Positions 19,944 through 29,429 of a stretch of 58,475 nucleotides of DNA are shown one piece after another. The DNA comes from Bauldia sp. Lineage in GTDB: Bacteria > Pseudomonadota > Alphaproteobacteria > Rhizobiales > Kaistiaceae. Location of the stretch: assembly GCA_020442065.1 (NCBI GenBank), contig JAGRKZ010000089.1, forward strand, positions 1-58,475, in the 5' to 3' direction. The notes under the pieces are model-generated. The model was given only the letters and a program-made list of their open reading frames with translations. It was not told the origin of the DNA and did no database searches. Made by a program: the position numbers and the translations under genes. Every line of letters starts with the position of its first letter. Within the stretch, counting starts at the first letter, position 1.

Positions 19944-21106
19944 TGCCGATGCGCTTCCGCCCTGCTGTCGTCCGCGTAACGGCCGTCGTTGTATTGGCCC
20001 TGACGCCGGCGATGCTTGCGGTCACGGCGGACGGCGGACCACTCGAGCCCTTGGGGAAGATCTTCAAGCAACCGGCTGACACCCTGAAGGGGCTGGTGCA
20101 GCCGAAGGAGCGGCATGCCGCACCGCCCCCGGCGGACGAAGCCCCGCCGGCAGAGCCGCTGGCATCGGAGGCCGCGGCCCCGAAACCGCAGGAACCGACA
20201 CAATCGGCGTCAGCTCCGGGGGCCGACAGCGTGCCGACGCCAAGGCTCCGCCCGACCGAGGCGGGGCCTCAGCTGGCGGAAGCGCCGGCGCCGCCCGCGT
20301 TTGACGACGCCGAGTACCTCCCGCTCGACCTCGACCAGCATGAGGACGCGATCGCGGCGATGATCACGGCGCGCTCGCTCGGTGCTGTGCATAAGGCGGC
20401 CAATCCGGATCCGGAGGAGACGACGGAACCGGGTCAGCCCCTCCTCTCCTATGCGCCGTCGGACGACGACATTGCGGTGACGCCCAACCTTCGTCCCAAG
20501 ACCGCCGCGCTCGCCCCCGACCTCCAGGAGGAGCGCAGCTCGGCCATCCTTGGCGTGCTCCGCCAGGGCGGAAGCTGCTCCAAGACGCTGACGTCGCTCG
20601 GGGTGACGGCCGTCGCGATCAGCCCGATCCGCAAGGGGAGCTGCAGCGTCGCGTCGCCGGTCGAAGTGGCAGCGCTCGGGGGCGGTGCCGTCCAACTTTC
20701 GGCCAAGGCGACGGTCAACTGCGACGTCGCTTCGACACTTGCCGCCTTTATGCGCGACGTGGTCGACCCTCTGGCGCGCCAGAAGCTCGGCGGCAGCGTT
20801 ACCGATGTCCGGGTAGCCTCCTCCTATGCCTGCCGGTCGCGCAACAACGTCGCCGGCGCCAAGCTGAGCGAACACGCCAAGGGCAACGCCATCGATATCT
20901 CGGCCTTCAAGGTGAAGGGCGAGTGGATCGTGGTGGGCGGCAAGAACGGCCTCGCCCAGAACGCCTTCCTCCGCGAGGTCCGCAAGGCCGCCTGCGGGCC
21001 GTTCACCACCGTGCTCGGCCCCGGCTCGGACCGCTACCATAGCGACCATTTCCACTTCGACCTCGCCCAACGCGGCAAGTCCGGCCGCAGCCTCTACTGC
21101 CACTGA
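19943..21106 (+). CDS. extensin-like C-terminal domain secreted protein
   Basis: A 387-residue protein with an N-terminal signal segment (VTAVVVLALTPAMLAVTADG), a proline/alanine-rich disordered region of about 180 residues, and an extensin-like_C domain from about residue 215: GSCSVASPVEVAAL, SYACRSRNNVAGAKLSEHAK, GNAIDISAFKV, and the terminal SDRYHSDHFHFDLAQRG. The domain has the His/Asp arrangement of LAS-type peptidases (HAKGNAID and HSDHFHFD), so a role in peptidoglycan cleavage or binding is plausible. ATG 19943 overlaps the macro-domain stop; GTG 19940 is an alternative. Confidence 0.88.
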   Translation: MPMRFRPAVVRVTAVVVLALTPAMLAVTADGGPLEPLGKIFKQPADTLKGLVQPKERHAAPPPADEAPPAEPLASEAAAPKPQEPTQSASAPGADSVPTPRLRPTEAGPQLAEAPAPPAFDDAEYLPLDLDQHEDAIAAMITARSLGAVHKAANPDPEETTEPGQPLLSYAPSDDDIAVTPNLRPKTAALAPDLQEERSSAILGVLRQGGSCSKTLTSLGVTAVAISPIRKGSCSVASPVEVAALGGGAVQLSAKATVNCDVASTLAAFMRDVVDPLARQKLGGSVTDVRVASSYACRSRNNVAGAKLSEHAKGNAIDISAFKVKGEWIVVGGKNGLAQNAFLREVRKAACGPFTTVLGPGSDRYHSDHFHFDLAQRGKSGRSLYCH

Positions 21107-21159
21107 CCGGCCGACCGGAGTAACCTTGCGGAACCAAGAGGTTAGCGGATGCATTGCCC

Positions 21160-21189
21160 CTTGCGCAGGGTCTCCATGCCTCCCATCTA
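21160..21189 (+). promoter_or_regulatory. candidate heat-shock sigma (RpoH) promoter of htpX
   Basis: CTTGCG (21160-21165), a 15-base spacer and TCCCATCTA (21181-21189) resemble the sigma-32 pattern CTTGAA-N13-15-CCCCATNTA. The element is 37 bases upstream of the htpX ATG; htpX is a classical heat-shock gene. Confidence 0.4.
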
Positions 21190-21226
21190 TCCGGGGCGGC
21201 CGGCTATGGCCGAACGGAGAGAGACG

Positions 21227-22201
21227 ATGAACTTCATGCGCACTGCCATGCTTCTCGCCGCACTGACGGCGATCTTCATGGGCGTCGGCTACCTGGTCGG
21301 CGGCACCGGAGGCATGACGTTCGCCCTGGTTCTCGCCGCGGGCATGAACATGTTCGCGTACTGGAACGCCGACAAGATGGTGTTACGGATGAACAACGCG
21401 CGCGAGGTCGACGCGCAGACGGCACCCGAGTACTACTCTCTCGTCCAGGACCTCGCCGCCAAGGCCGACCTGCCGATGCCGAAGGTCTACGTGATCGACA
21501 GCCCGCAGCCGAACGCCTTCGCGACGGGCCGCAACCCTGAGAACGCTGCGGTCGCGGCGACGACGGGGCTGCTCCGTTCGCTCAGCCGCGACGAGATCGC
21601 CGCCGTGATGGCGCACGAGCTCGGCCATGTGAAGAACCGCGACACGCTGACCATGACCATCACGGCGACGATCGCCGGTGCAATCTCGATGCTTGCGAAC
21701 TTCGCGCTGTTCTTCGGCGGCAGCTCGCGGGACAACAACAATCCTTTCGGCTTCATCGCCGTGCTCATCGCCGCCCTGGTCGCGCCGATCGCCGCCATGC
21801 TGGTGCAGATGGCGGTGAGCCGGACGCGGGAATATTCCGCCGACCGCGCCGCCGCCGAGATCACCGGGCGACCGGCGTGGCTTGCCTCCGCGCTTGCAAA
21901 GATCCACAACGCGGCCCGGCAGGTCCCGAACCCGGCCGCAGAACGCAATCCCGCGATGGCCCATCTCTTCATCATCAATCCCCTGTCAGGCGCGCGCATG
22001 GACAACCTGTTCTCGACCCATCCCTCCACCGAGAACCGCATCGCCGCCCTGAACGCGATGGCGGCGGAGTTCGGTGGCGGCTTCTCCGGCAATGGTTACG
22101 CGCCTGCCGAGGCATCGTCGTCCGCGCCGTCGCGGGTGAGCGTGCCGCGCGTCGGACGCACCGGCCCCGCCTTCAATCGCCAGCGTGGCCCGTGGGGTTG
22201 A
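21227..22201 (+). CDS. htpX: membrane protease HtpX
   Basis: The 324-residue inner-membrane zinc metalloprotease degrades misfolded membrane proteins. Two N-terminal helices (residues about 5-45) precede the zinc site HELGH (130-134); the third ligand Glu lies in [17 protein letters not shown]. Two further helices lie between them. The ATG at 21227 is preceded by GGAGAGA and gives the normal family start [10 protein letters not shown]. The C-terminus has a Ser/Pro-rich extension. The RsmB-type gene follows after 14 bases. Confidence 0.95.
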   Translation: MNFMRTAMLLAALTAIFMGVGYLVGGTGGMTFALVLAAGMNMFAYWNADKMVLRMNNAREVDAQTAPEYYSLVQDLAAKADLPMPKVYVIDSPQPNAFATGRNPENAAVAATTGLLRSLSRDEIAAVMAHELGHVKNRDTLTMTITATIAGAISMLANFALFFGGSSRDNNNPFGFIAVLIAALVAPIAAMLVQMAVSRTREYSADRAAAEITGRPAWLASALAKIHNAARQVPNPAAERNPAMAHLFIINPLSGARMDNLFSTHPSTENRIAALNAMAAEFGGGFSGNGYAPAEASSSAPSRVSVPRVGRTGPAFNRQRGPWG

Positions 22202-22215
22202 GATCGAAGCAAGGG

Positions 22216-23544
22216 GTGGCGCCGAAGGCCCGGCCCGGGGCGCCGGGTCTTGCCGTTCGCCAGGCCGCCGTCTCCCTGCTGACCGAGGTCATCGACCGCA
22301 AGCGATCGATGGATTTGCTGTTCGATGCGGCCGCTGGTGACGCGGCGTGGCGGGCGCTGCCGGAACGCGACCGGCGGCTCACCCGCGCCATCGTCACCGC
22401 GGCGCTGCGGCACCACGGCCAGATCACCCGTATCCTGGCGACGCTGATCGAGCGGCCACCGCGGCGGGCGGGCGCCTTCTTCCGGATCCTCGAGGTCGCT
22501 GCAGCGCAGTTGCTCTATCTCGACGTGCCCGACCATGCAGCGGTCTCGGTGGCGATGGAGCAGATCGGCGCCGACCGCGACGCCCTCCATTTCAAGGGCC
22601 TCGCCAACGCCGTCCTCCGACGGCTCGGCCGCGAGCGCGATGCCATCCTCGCCGCCAGCGCGTCCCCCCGTTTCGCCGTTCCGGACTGGCTCTGGCAGCG
22701 TTGGGTGGCTGCCTGGGGCGAAGATAACGCGGCCCGGATCGTGGCGGCCAATCTCGAAGAGCCGACGCTCGACCTCACCGTCAAGGCGGATCCGTCCGCC
22801 TGGGCCGGGGCGCTCGGCGGAATGGTGCTTCCCACCGGTTCGGTGCGCCTCATCCCGGACGGGCCGGTCGAGGCGCTGCCCGGCTACGCCGAAGGCGCCT
22901 GGTGGGTCCAGGATGCCGCCGCAGCGTTGCCGGCCCGGTTGCTCGCCGGCTTCACCGGCAAGCGCGTTGCCGACCTCTGTGCCGCCCCGGGCGGCAAGAC
23001 CGCGGCGTTGGTGCTCTCAGGGGCGCACGTGACCGCCGTCGACATCTCCCCCGGCCGGCTGCGGCGGGTTGCCGCCAACCTGCAGCGACTCGGCCTCGAG
23101 GCCGACCTGGTCGAGGCGGACGTGCTCACTTGGGCGCCGGCGGAGCCGTTTGACGCGATCCTGCTCGATGCACCCTGTTCGGCCACCGGCACGATCCGCC
23201 GCCACCCCGATATTCCATGGCTGAAGCGGCCGGAAGACATCACCAAGCTGGCCACGCTTCAGAGCCGGATGATCGACAGGGCGGTGGGCTGGCTCCGCCC
23301 CGGCGGAACACTGGTATTCTCGACCTGTTCGATCGAACCGGAGGAAGGCGAGCACCAAATGGCCCAGGCGCTCCACCGCCATTCGCTGCAAATCGTGCCG
23401 GTCAGCGCGCAGGAGATCGGCGGAATTGACGGCGTCCTGCTCTCTTCCGGCGCCGTCCGGACACTTCCCTGTCACTTGCCGGCGGCAACACCGCGATTGT
23501 CGGGGCTCGACGGCTTCTTCATGATGCGCGTCCGGAAACGCTAG
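22216..23544 (+). CDS. RsmB/NOP-family RNA (cytosine-5) methyltransferase
   Basis: The 442-residue protein has an N-terminal NusB-like helical domain (AVRQAAVSLLTEVI, LTRAIVTAALRHHG) and a C-terminal SAM methyltransferase domain with VADLCAAPGGKTAAL, DISPGRLRRV, the catalytic motif LLDAPCSATGTIRRHPD and FSTCSIEPEEGE, which supplies the second cysteine. This domain order is that of RsmB, which modifies C967 of 16S rRNA. The start is uncertain; GTG 22216 follows AAGG closely. It sits between htpX and the heparinase-like gene, as in many Rhizobiales. Confidence 0.88.
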   Translation: MAPKARPGAPGLAVRQAAVSLLTEVIDRKRSMDLLFDAAAGDAAWRALPERDRRLTRAIVTAALRHHGQITRILATLIERPPRRAGAFFRILEVAAAQLLYLDVPDHAAVSVAMEQIGADRDALHFKGLANAVLRRLGRERDAILAASASPRFAVPDWLWQRWVAAWGEDNAARIVAANLEEPTLDLTVKADPSAWAGALGGMVLPTGSVRLIPDGPVEALPGYAEGAWWVQDAAAALPARLLAGFTGKRVADLCAAPGGKTAALVLSGAHVTAVDISPGRLRRVAANLQRLGLEADLVEADVLTWAPAEPFDAILLDAPCSATGTIRRHPDIPWLKRPEDITKLATLQSRMIDRAVGWLRPGGTLVFSTCSIEPEEGEHQMAQALHRHSLQIVPVSAQEIGGIDGVLLSSGAVRTLPCHLPAATPRLSGLDGFFMMRVRKR

Positions 23545-23655
23545 ACGCGGACGGAAGGTGGGGTATTCAGGGCGTGGCACGGGGATTAGTTTGACGTTCC
23601 CGAGCGCCGGTCGATTCGACGGCCGGCGCGACGATGTCGGAAGGCTGAGAGGACC

Positions 23656-25425
23656 ATGGCGATCGGGCCGATAGCCGGTCAGGGGCGACAGCTTCGCTAT
23701 GCCATGAGCGCGATGCAGCGTCAGATGACGTTCCGCTATCATGCGAGCGTCCTCTATAGCTGGCGCTACACCGGCGCTGTGCCCGAACGGCTGCTGATTG
23801 CACCGATCGACCTGCGGACCGCGGATCCCACCGTCGCCCTCGACATCTATGCCGGCCGATTCGTATTCTCCGGCACCGGCGTGGATGCGGAAGGGCACTC
23901 GATCTTCGAAGCCGACCCGCCGAACGAAGAATGGGCGAGGGAACTGCACGCCTTCGGCTGGCTCCGCCACCTCCGTGCCACCGACATGGCGATCTCCCGC
24001 TCGAACGCGCGGAGTCTCGTCGACGAATGGATGCGCCACTCCGGTCGCGCCGACCCGGTTGCCTGGGACACGGGCGTCGTGGCCCGGCGTGTGATCTCGT
24101 GGCTGAACCAGACGCCGCTGATCCTGGAGGGCTGCGACGTCGACTTCTATCGACGGTTCATGAAGTCGCTCACCCGGCAGGTCCGCTACCTGCGGCGCAC
24201 CGCCCACGACGGCCCGCAGGGCCTGCCGCGACTGCGGGTGATGATCGCGCTGTCATCGGCAGCGCTGGCGATGTCCGAGCAGCAACGCTTCCTGAAGCAG
24301 GCAACGAAGTGGCTCGATCTCGAACTCGTGCGCCAGATCCTGCCGGACGGCGGCCATGTCAGTCGCAATCCGGCAGCCGTGCTGGACCTTCTGGTGGATA
24401 CGCTGCCTCTGCGCCAGGCTTTCAGTGCACGTGGCTCCCAGCCCTCGCGCATCCTGTTGTCGGCGATCGACCGGATGATGCCGATGCTGCGGTTCTTCCG
24501 GCAGGGCGATGGGAGCTTCGCCCACTTCAACGGCTGCGGGGATACCGCCTCGGACCAACTCGCCACTGTGCTCGCCTATGACGACGTTCGCGGCGCGCCG
24601 CTGACACACGCGCCGCACTCCGGCTACCAGCGGATTGAGGCGGGCGATGCGATCCTCCTGGTTGATGCAGGCCGGCCGCCGCCCGTCGACTTCTCGACCA
24701 ATGCCCACGCCGGGTGCCTGTCGTTCGAGATGAGCGTCGGGCGGCAACGTCTGATCATCAATTGCGGCGTGCCGGTGGCCTCTGCCGGGCCGTTGCGCCG
24801 ACTGTCTCGGACCACAGCCGCGCACTCGACCGTTGCCCTCAACGACACGTCGTCCTGCCGTTTCCTGCAGCAGTCGTGGATGGGGGACTGGCTGGGAGAA
24901 GCGATCATCGCCGGTCCGACCCGCGTCCACTCGGAGCGCCACCGTCAGAATGGCGCGACGGTGCTCCACATGCACCACAACGGCTATGTCGACCGCTACG
25001 GAATCGTTCACCAGCGACAGCTCAGTCTCTCGGACGCGGGTGACCGCCTCGACGGCGTCGACTCGTTTCTCAGCCCCACCGGTGCGCCCATCGGTCGATC
25101 GGGCAAAGACGTGTTCACGATCCGCTTCCACCTCAGCCCGGGAGTCCAGGCGACGCGAATGGCTTCCGGCCGCGGCGTGTCGTTGCAGCTTCCCGATGGC
25201 GAGACGTGGGACTTCCAGACCGACGGTCTGGAGCCAGAGCTCGAGGACAGCCTTCTGATGTCCAACAGCCGCGGCAACCGCAAGACCGTGCAGATCGTCA
25301 TTCACGGCATTGCCCAGCACACGCCGCAGGTCGCCTGGATGATGCATAGGACTGCCGTCGGCGGCCGTCGACGCGCGTCCAGGGCCTCCACCGACCGGCG
25401 CGCCGACATCGGCACACGCGGCTGA
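23656..25425 (+). CDS. heparinase II/III family protein
   Basis: The 589-residue protein has an alpha/alpha toroid first half (including [13 protein letters not shown] and [23 protein letters not shown]) and a beta-sandwich Heparinase_II_III domain in the second half, with [23 protein letters not shown] and [16 protein letters not shown], the latter bearing the conserved His. No signal peptide is visible, unlike secreted lyases. Members adjacent to rsmB are common in Rhizobiales, but their substrate is unknown; polysaccharide lyase activity is inferred from the fold. Confidence 0.88.
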   Translation: MAIGPIAGQGRQLRYAMSAMQRQMTFRYHASVLYSWRYTGAVPERLLIAPIDLRTADPTVALDIYAGRFVFSGTGVDAEGHSIFEADPPNEEWARELHAFGWLRHLRATDMAISRSNARSLVDEWMRHSGRADPVAWDTGVVARRVISWLNQTPLILEGCDVDFYRRFMKSLTRQVRYLRRTAHDGPQGLPRLRVMIALSSAALAMSEQQRFLKQATKWLDLELVRQILPDGGHVSRNPAAVLDLLVDTLPLRQAFSARGSQPSRILLSAIDRMMPMLRFFRQGDGSFAHFNGCGDTASDQLATVLAYDDVRGAPLTHAPHSGYQRIEAGDAILLVDAGRPPPVDFSTNAHAGCLSFEMSVGRQRLIINCGVPVASAGPLRRLSRTTAAHSTVALNDTSSCRFLQQSWMGDWLGEAIIAGPTRVHSERHRQNGATVLHMHHNGYVDRYGIVHQRQLSLSDAGDRLDGVDSFLSPTGAPIGRSGKDVFTIRFHLSPGVQATRMASGRGVSLQLPDGETWDFQTDGLEPELEDSLLMSNSRGNRKTVQIVIHGIAQHTPQVAWMMHRTAVGGRRRASRASTDRRADIGTRG

Positions 25426-25460
25426 AGACAACGGCTGTCAGGGTTTTCGCCGCGGCTTGC

Positions 25461-25489
25461 TTGACAGCGGCGGGGCCGGCCAATACGTT
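25461..25489 (+). promoter_or_regulatory. predicted promoter of the bL36 gene
   Basis: A perfect TTGACA (25461-25466), a 17-base spacer and TACGTT (25484-25489), 45 bases ahead of the bL36 ATG. A near-palindrome GCCCGAA-T-TTCGGGC follows the -10 element. I see no Zur-type box. Confidence 0.45.
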
Positions 25490-25534
25490 CCGCCCGAATT
25501 TCGGGCCGACGGCCCCCATCTTTCGGTCAAGACA

Positions 25535-25660
25535 ATGAAGATTCGCAATTCCCTGCGCTCGCTTCGCAAGCGCCACCGTGCCAATCGCCTCGTCCGGCGG
25601 AAGGGCCGCGTGTATATCATCAACAAGACCAACCCGCGGTTCAAGGCTCGCCAGGGCTGA
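25535..25660 (+). CDS. rpmJ: 50S ribosomal protein bL36, zinc-free paralogue type
   Basis: The 41-residue basic protein ([20 protein letters not shown]... ending KARQG) is the longer bL36 form known as YkgO in E. coli. It has no cysteine, so it cannot carry the zinc knuckle of the 37-38-residue form. In several bacteria such C-minus forms replace the zinc form during zinc shortage; in Rhizobiales this version is generally the only one. It stands alone behind its own predicted promoter. Confidence 0.95.
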   Translation: MKIRNSLRSLRKRHRANRLVRRKGRVYIINKTNPRFKARQG

Positions 25661-25685
25661 GCCGCAGATTCACGCGCGTTTGTCT

Positions 25686-25713
25686 TTGACCGATGCTGCG
25701 GTCGGGCGATAAT
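25686..25713 (+). promoter_or_regulatory. promoter of the TPR gene placing the start next to ATG
   Basis: TTGACC (25686-25691), a 16-base spacer and GATAAT (25708-25713). The -10 element ends only eight bases before the ATG at 25722, so transcription should begin at or within a few bases of the start codon. Confidence 0.5.
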
Positions 25714-25721
25714 CTCGCACG

Positions 25722-26330
25722 ATGCGCGGCGTTTTGGTTGTCCTGATCGCTTCAGCCCTCGCGATCCCCGTGGTCGAAGCCGGCGCGGTCTCCGCGGAGG
25801 AGACCGGCCCGTCGGTGAGCGCCGACGCGCCGGTAATAGAGCCTTCGCGCGCCGACCGTATTGATGCGCTGCTTGCTTCGCTCCGAACCGAGACCGATCC
25901 TGATACCGCGGACGAGATCGAGAACGACATTCTCGGCCTGTGGCTCGAATCCGACAGCGATACCATCGATGTCTTGATGCAATGGACGCTCAAGGCGATG
26001 GAGCAGAAACAATATCCGCGCGCCCTCGATTTTCTCGACCGCATCATCCTGCTCGACCCCGCCTATATCGAAGGCTGGAACAAGCGGGCGACCGTCTATT
26101 TTCTGCTCGATGACTACGGCAAGTCGATCGGCGACATTGGCAAAGTGCTGGAGCTTGAGCCGCGCCACTTCGGGGCGCTGAGCGGCCTTGGCATCATCAT
26201 GCGGGCGATCGGTGACGACGAGCGCGCGAAGGCGGCGTTTCGCGCCGCGCTCGACATCGACCCGCATCTCCAGAATATCCGCGATGAACTCGACGACCTT
26301 GAGGCCACGACCAGCGGCCAGGACATCTGA
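25722..26330 (+). CDS. tetratricopeptide-repeat periplasmic protein
   Basis: A 202-residue protein. Residues 1-25 are a signal peptide (VLVVLIASALAIPVVEAGAVSA), and the C-terminal half holds TPR units: YPRALDFLDRIILLDPAYIEGW, KRATVYFLLDDYGKSIGDIGKVLELEPRH and RAKAAFRAALDIDPHL. TPR proteins scaffold protein complexes; no partner is evident. The start is fixed by the signal peptide, and there is no room for a leader or ribosome-binding site after the predicted promoter. It converges on pyk with a 9-base gap. Confidence 0.88.
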   Translation: MRGVLVVLIASALAIPVVEAGAVSAEETGPSVSADAPVIEPSRADRIDALLASLRTETDPDTADEIENDILGLWLESDSDTIDVLMQWTLKAMEQKQYPRALDFLDRIILLDPAYIEGWNKRATVYFLLDDYGKSIGDIGKVLELEPRHFGALSGLGIIMRAIGDDERAKAAFRAALDIDPHLQNIRDELDDLEATTSGQDI

Positions 26331-26339
26331 GGGTCGCGG

Positions 26340-27764
26340 CTAGGCCTCGGGCTCGACGAACGCGACGCGCAGCATGTTGGTGGCGCCGGGCTTGCCGAGG
26401 GGCACGCCTGCCGTGACGATGATGCGCTCGTGCGGCTGAGCGAGGCCCTCGCGAAGCGCTATCCGGCAGGCGTGGTGGATCATGTCCTCGAGCGTGCTGG
26501 GCTCAGGCCCCGCAATGCAGTGCAGGCCCCAGACTAGCGACAGACGGCGGGCGGTGTGCAGGACCGGCGAGAGCGCAATGATCGGCGTCTGCGGCCGTTC
26601 GCGGGCGGCCCGCATCGCCGTCGCACCGGATGAGGTGTAACAGCAGATCGCAGCAAGGTTGAGCGTCTCGGCAATCTGCCGCGCAGCCGCCGAGATGGCG
26701 TCCGCGCCGGTCGACTCCGGCTCGGTTCGCTGGGCGTGCATGATGTTCTTGTAGTTGGGGTCGCGCTCGACCTCGATGGCAATCCGATCCATCGTCTCGA
26801 CCGCCTCGACCGGGAAGTCGCCGGAGGCGGACTCGGCCGACAGCATCACCGCATCCGCTCCTTCGAACACCGCGGTGGCGACGTCCGACACCTCGGCGCG
26901 CGTCGGTACCGGCGCCTGAATCATCGATTCGAGCATCTGCGTCGCCACGACCACCGGTTTGCCGGCGCGGCGGGCAGCGCGGGTGATCCGTTTCTGGATG
27001 CCGGGCACCCGCTCAAGCGGCAGTTCGACCCCGAGGTCGCCGCGCGCGACCATCAGGGCATCGGCGAAGTCGATGATCGAATCGAGCCGCTCGACCGCCT
27101 GCGGCTTTTCGATCTTGGCCATCACGGCGGCGCGGCCCCTTGCCACCTTCTTGACTTCCGCGAGGTCCTCCGCACGCTGGACGAAGGACAACGCGATCCA
27201 GTCGACCTCAGCATGGAGGGCCGCCTCGAGGTCGGAACGGTCCTTTTCGGTCAGCGCGCCGAAATCGATGGTCGAATCGGGAACACTGACGCCCTTGCGG
27301 TCGGAAAGACGCACGCCGGCCTCAACCACGGCTACCGCGCGGGTCGACGATGCTTCGGTCACGCGAAGACGGACCTTGCCGTCGTCAAGCAGCAGTCGGT
27401 GGCCCGGTTCGAGTGCGGCAAGAATTTCGGGATGCGGCAGCTCCACTCGCGTTCTATCGCCCGGGGTAGGGTCCGAATCGAGGACAATGACGTCCTCTGG
27501 CCCGATGTCGATCGCGCCCTCGGCGAACTTTCCGAGCCGAAGCTTCGGACCCTGGAGATCGGCAAGAATGCCGATCGGCCGGCCCACCTCGGCCTCGACC
27601 TCCCGGATCGTTGCAACCAGCGCCCGCAGGCGGGCGTGGTCGGTGTGACTCATGTTGATCCGGAAAATGTCGGCACCGGCGTCATAAAGGCGCCGGATGA
27701 TCGACTTTTCGGAAGAGGCTGGGCCGAGAGTCGCGAGAATCTTGACCTTGCGCGACCGCCTCAT
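26340..27764 (-). CDS. pyk: pyruvate kinase
   Basis: The 474-residue glycolytic enzyme converts PEP and ADP to pyruvate and ATP. N-terminal ILATLGPASSEKSIIRRL and DIFRINMSHTDHARL, the catalytic MAKIEKPQAVERLDSII, the PK signature MVARGDLGVELPLERVPGIQ, and MLSAESASGDFPVEAVETM are all present; the C-terminal domain ends MLRVAFVEPEA. It starts overlapping the stop of the DUF1036 gene by four bases, forming a DUF1036-pyk operon driven by the promoter at 28367-28396. Confidence 0.96.
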   Translation of the reverse strand: MRRSRKVKILATLGPASSEKSIIRRLYDAGADIFRINMSHTDHARLRALVATIREVEAEVGRPIGILADLQGPKLRLGKFAEGAIDIGPEDVIVLDSDPTPGDRTRVELPHPEILAALEPGHRLLLDDGKVRLRVTEASSTRAVAVVEAGVRLSDRKGVSVPDSTIDFGALTEKDRSDLEAALHAEVDWIALSFVQRAEDLAEVKKVARGRAAVMAKIEKPQAVERLDSIIDFADALMVARGDLGVELPLERVPGIQKRITRAARRAGKPVVVATQMLESMIQAPVPTRAEVSDVATAVFEGADAVMLSAESASGDFPVEAVETMDRIAIEVERDPNYKNIMHAQRTEPESTGADAISAAARQIAETLNLAAICCYTSSGATAMRAARERPQTPIIALSPVLHTARRLSLVWGLHCIAGPEPSTLEDMIHHACRIALREGLAQPHERIIVTAGVPLGKPGATNMLRVAFVEPEA

Positions 27765-28318
27765 CGGCCGCCCGTGCCGATCTCGCCCGGCTCCGTCAGC
27801 TGGACGGTCCAGCTCGGTTGCTCGCGGGTATCGACCTCGAAGAAACCACTGCGATCAAATCCCCGCGCCACGCAATCCTCAATCCCGTGAATGGTGAACA
27901 TCTTGTCCCGGGTGCACAGCATCGCCTTGCCGCCCCAGGCGCCGCCCTGATCATAGTCGAGGGCGTAGATGTAGTAGTAGCGAGAAACCAGCGGTCCCGC
28001 CATCAGCGTCTCGCAGGTCGAGGCCGCTATATTCCACCAGCCCTCCGTCGTCCAGCGCCGGCCGTCCTTGTAACCGATAGCGACGCCGACGCGGCTGCCG
28101 GACTTGTTGCAGAGGCGAAGTCCGCTTGCGCTCCCCTCCGCCGACAAGGCGCCCGTCACCCCAGCCGGCGCCGCCCCTGCCTCGAGCAACCGGACCTCTG
28201 TCGATCCCTGGTTCTGGTTGATCATCAGGAAGGCACCACCCGCCACCGCCGCAAGCAGGACGACGCTGGCGGCAACGACAGCCTTCCGGTACCAGGATCT
28301 GGGTGCGCGCGATGGCAT
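27761..28318 (-). CDS. DUF1036 family membrane-anchored protein
   Basis: A 185-residue protein with a single N-terminal helix (KAVVAASVVLLAAVAGGAFLMI) and a DUF1036 domain: LRLCNKSGSRVGVAIGYKDG, WTTEGWWNIAASTCETLMAG, YYYIYALDYDQGGAWGG, and MLCTRDKMFTIHGIEDC. Several cysteines suggest disulfides outside the cytoplasm. The domain's biochemical role is unknown. Coupling to pyk is a conserved rhizobial arrangement. Confidence 0.88.
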   Translation of the reverse strand: MPSRAPRSWYRKAVVAASVVLLAAVAGGAFLMINQNQGSTEVRLLEAGAAPAGVTGALSAEGSASGLRLCNKSGSRVGVAIGYKDGRRWTTEGWWNIAASTCETLMAGPLVSRYYYIYALDYDQGGAWGGKAMLCTRDKMFTIHGIEDCVARGFDRSGFFEVDTREQPSWTVQLTEPGEIGTGGR

Positions 28319-28366
28319 CGGGTCGGTAAAAATGCGAACCGGCTCGTCGTGTTAAAGAGTGCCGCA

Positions 28367-28396
28367 CTTATCGCGCGGCAAGTTTCACCCTGTCAA
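28367..28396 (-). promoter_or_regulatory. predicted promoter of the DUF1036-pyk operon
   Basis: On the minus strand: a perfect TTGACA (28396-28391), an 18-base spacer and GATAAG (28372-28367), about 48 bases upstream of the DUF1036 ATG. Confidence 0.5.
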
Positions 28397-28574
28397 CGAT
28401 TGTGCTTTGCATTTTCATGATCTCTCACCCTCCGAGAATCGCTCGGCTCAGCCCGATTCGTGCACTCAAGTCTGCGAAGGCGGCGGCATCATGGCCTCGG
28501 CCCGCCCGGGACGGACGTGACGAGGTTGCCTGTCGCCGGTGGCAACCCGGTGACGCTGCATCTATCATCGCGCC

Positions 28575-29390
28575 ATGAACACGACCCCAGCGTCGAGTGA
28601 CGTCGGATTCGCACCGCTCACAATCGAGGGCGATCCCGCGAACGGCCTCCTCCTCATCTGCGACCACGCCGAGAACCGAATTCCGTCCCATTATGGGACG
28701 CTCGGCCTTGAGCCCGGTGCGCTGATGCGCCACATCGCCTGGGACCCCGGGGCAAGGGCCGTCACGCTTGCTCTCGCCAGGCGGCTCGGCGCCCCAGCCG
28801 TCCTGTCGCGCTTCTCGCGTCTGCTGATCGACCCCAATCGCGGCCGGGACGACCCCACCCTGATCATGCGACTCTCCGACAGGGCGGCGATTCCCGGCAA
28901 TCGGCACATCGACGATCGCGAACGGTGCGAGAGGATCGAGCGCTACTACGCCCCTTATGACGCGGCAGTGGGCGCGGCGATCGAGCGAGCGCTCGCCACA
29001 GGAATCGCGCCGGCGATCGTCTCGATCCACAGCTTCACACCCGTCTGGCGCGGACGCGGACGACCGTGGCAGGTTGGCATCCTGTGGGATGCCGACCCGC
29101 GGCTCGCGGTACCGTTGATCGAACGCCTCCGTGCCGGCAGCGATCTCGTCGTCGGCGACAACGAGCCCTATACCGGCAATCTCGTCGGCGACACGCTCTA
29201 CCGCCATGCAACCCGACGCGGCCTTGCCAACGCGCTAATCGAGATCCGCCAGGACCTCATCGCCGATGACGACGGCGCCGAGACATGGGCCGAGCGGCTT
29301 GCGCCAATCCTCGCCGACCTCAACCGTGACCCAGAGGTACATACGATCCGCCATTTCGGCTCGCGCGCCGGTCCGATAGACGCTGTCTGA
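28575..29390 (+). CDS. N-formylglutamate amidohydrolase family protein
   Basis: A 271-residue protein of the FGase family: NGLLLICDHAENRIPSHYGTLG near the N-terminus, RLGAPAVLSRFSRLLIDPNRG, VSIHSFTPVWRGRGRPWQVG, and GLANALIEIRQDLIADDDGA. The His/Glu/Asp pattern (CDHAEN, SIHSFTP, ALIEIRQD) is that of the zinc amidohydrolase. FGases release formate from N-formyl-L-glutamate in histidine degradation, but no hut genes are here, so the true substrate of this stand-alone copy is uncertain. Confidence 0.87.
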   Translation: MNTTPASSDVGFAPLTIEGDPANGLLLICDHAENRIPSHYGTLGLEPGALMRHIAWDPGARAVTLALARRLGAPAVLSRFSRLLIDPNRGRDDPTLIMRLSDRAAIPGNRHIDDRERCERIERYYAPYDAAVGAAIERALATGIAPAIVSIHSFTPVWRGRGRPWQVGILWDADPRLAVPLIERLRAGSDLVVGDNEPYTGNLVGDTLYRHATRRGLANALIEIRQDLIADDDGAETWAERLAPILADLNRDPEVHTIRHFGSRAGPIDAV

Positions 29391-29429
29391 CGGCGAAGTC
29401 CGGAGATGCATCAACGACGAGGTCCGCCA

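Noticed and set aside
24253-25431. A 392-codon frame antisense to the heparinase-like gene
   Set aside because: Same shadow composition, no ribosome-binding site, no recognisable motif.
25490-25534. Zur box ahead of the zinc-free bL36 gene
   Set aside because: The near-palindrome GCCCGAATTTCGGGC does not resemble the A/T-rich Zur motif; no evidence for zinc control.
26736-27890. A 384-codon plus-strand frame across pyk
   Set aside because: Antisense shadow of pyk; pyruvate kinase motifs are on the minus strand.
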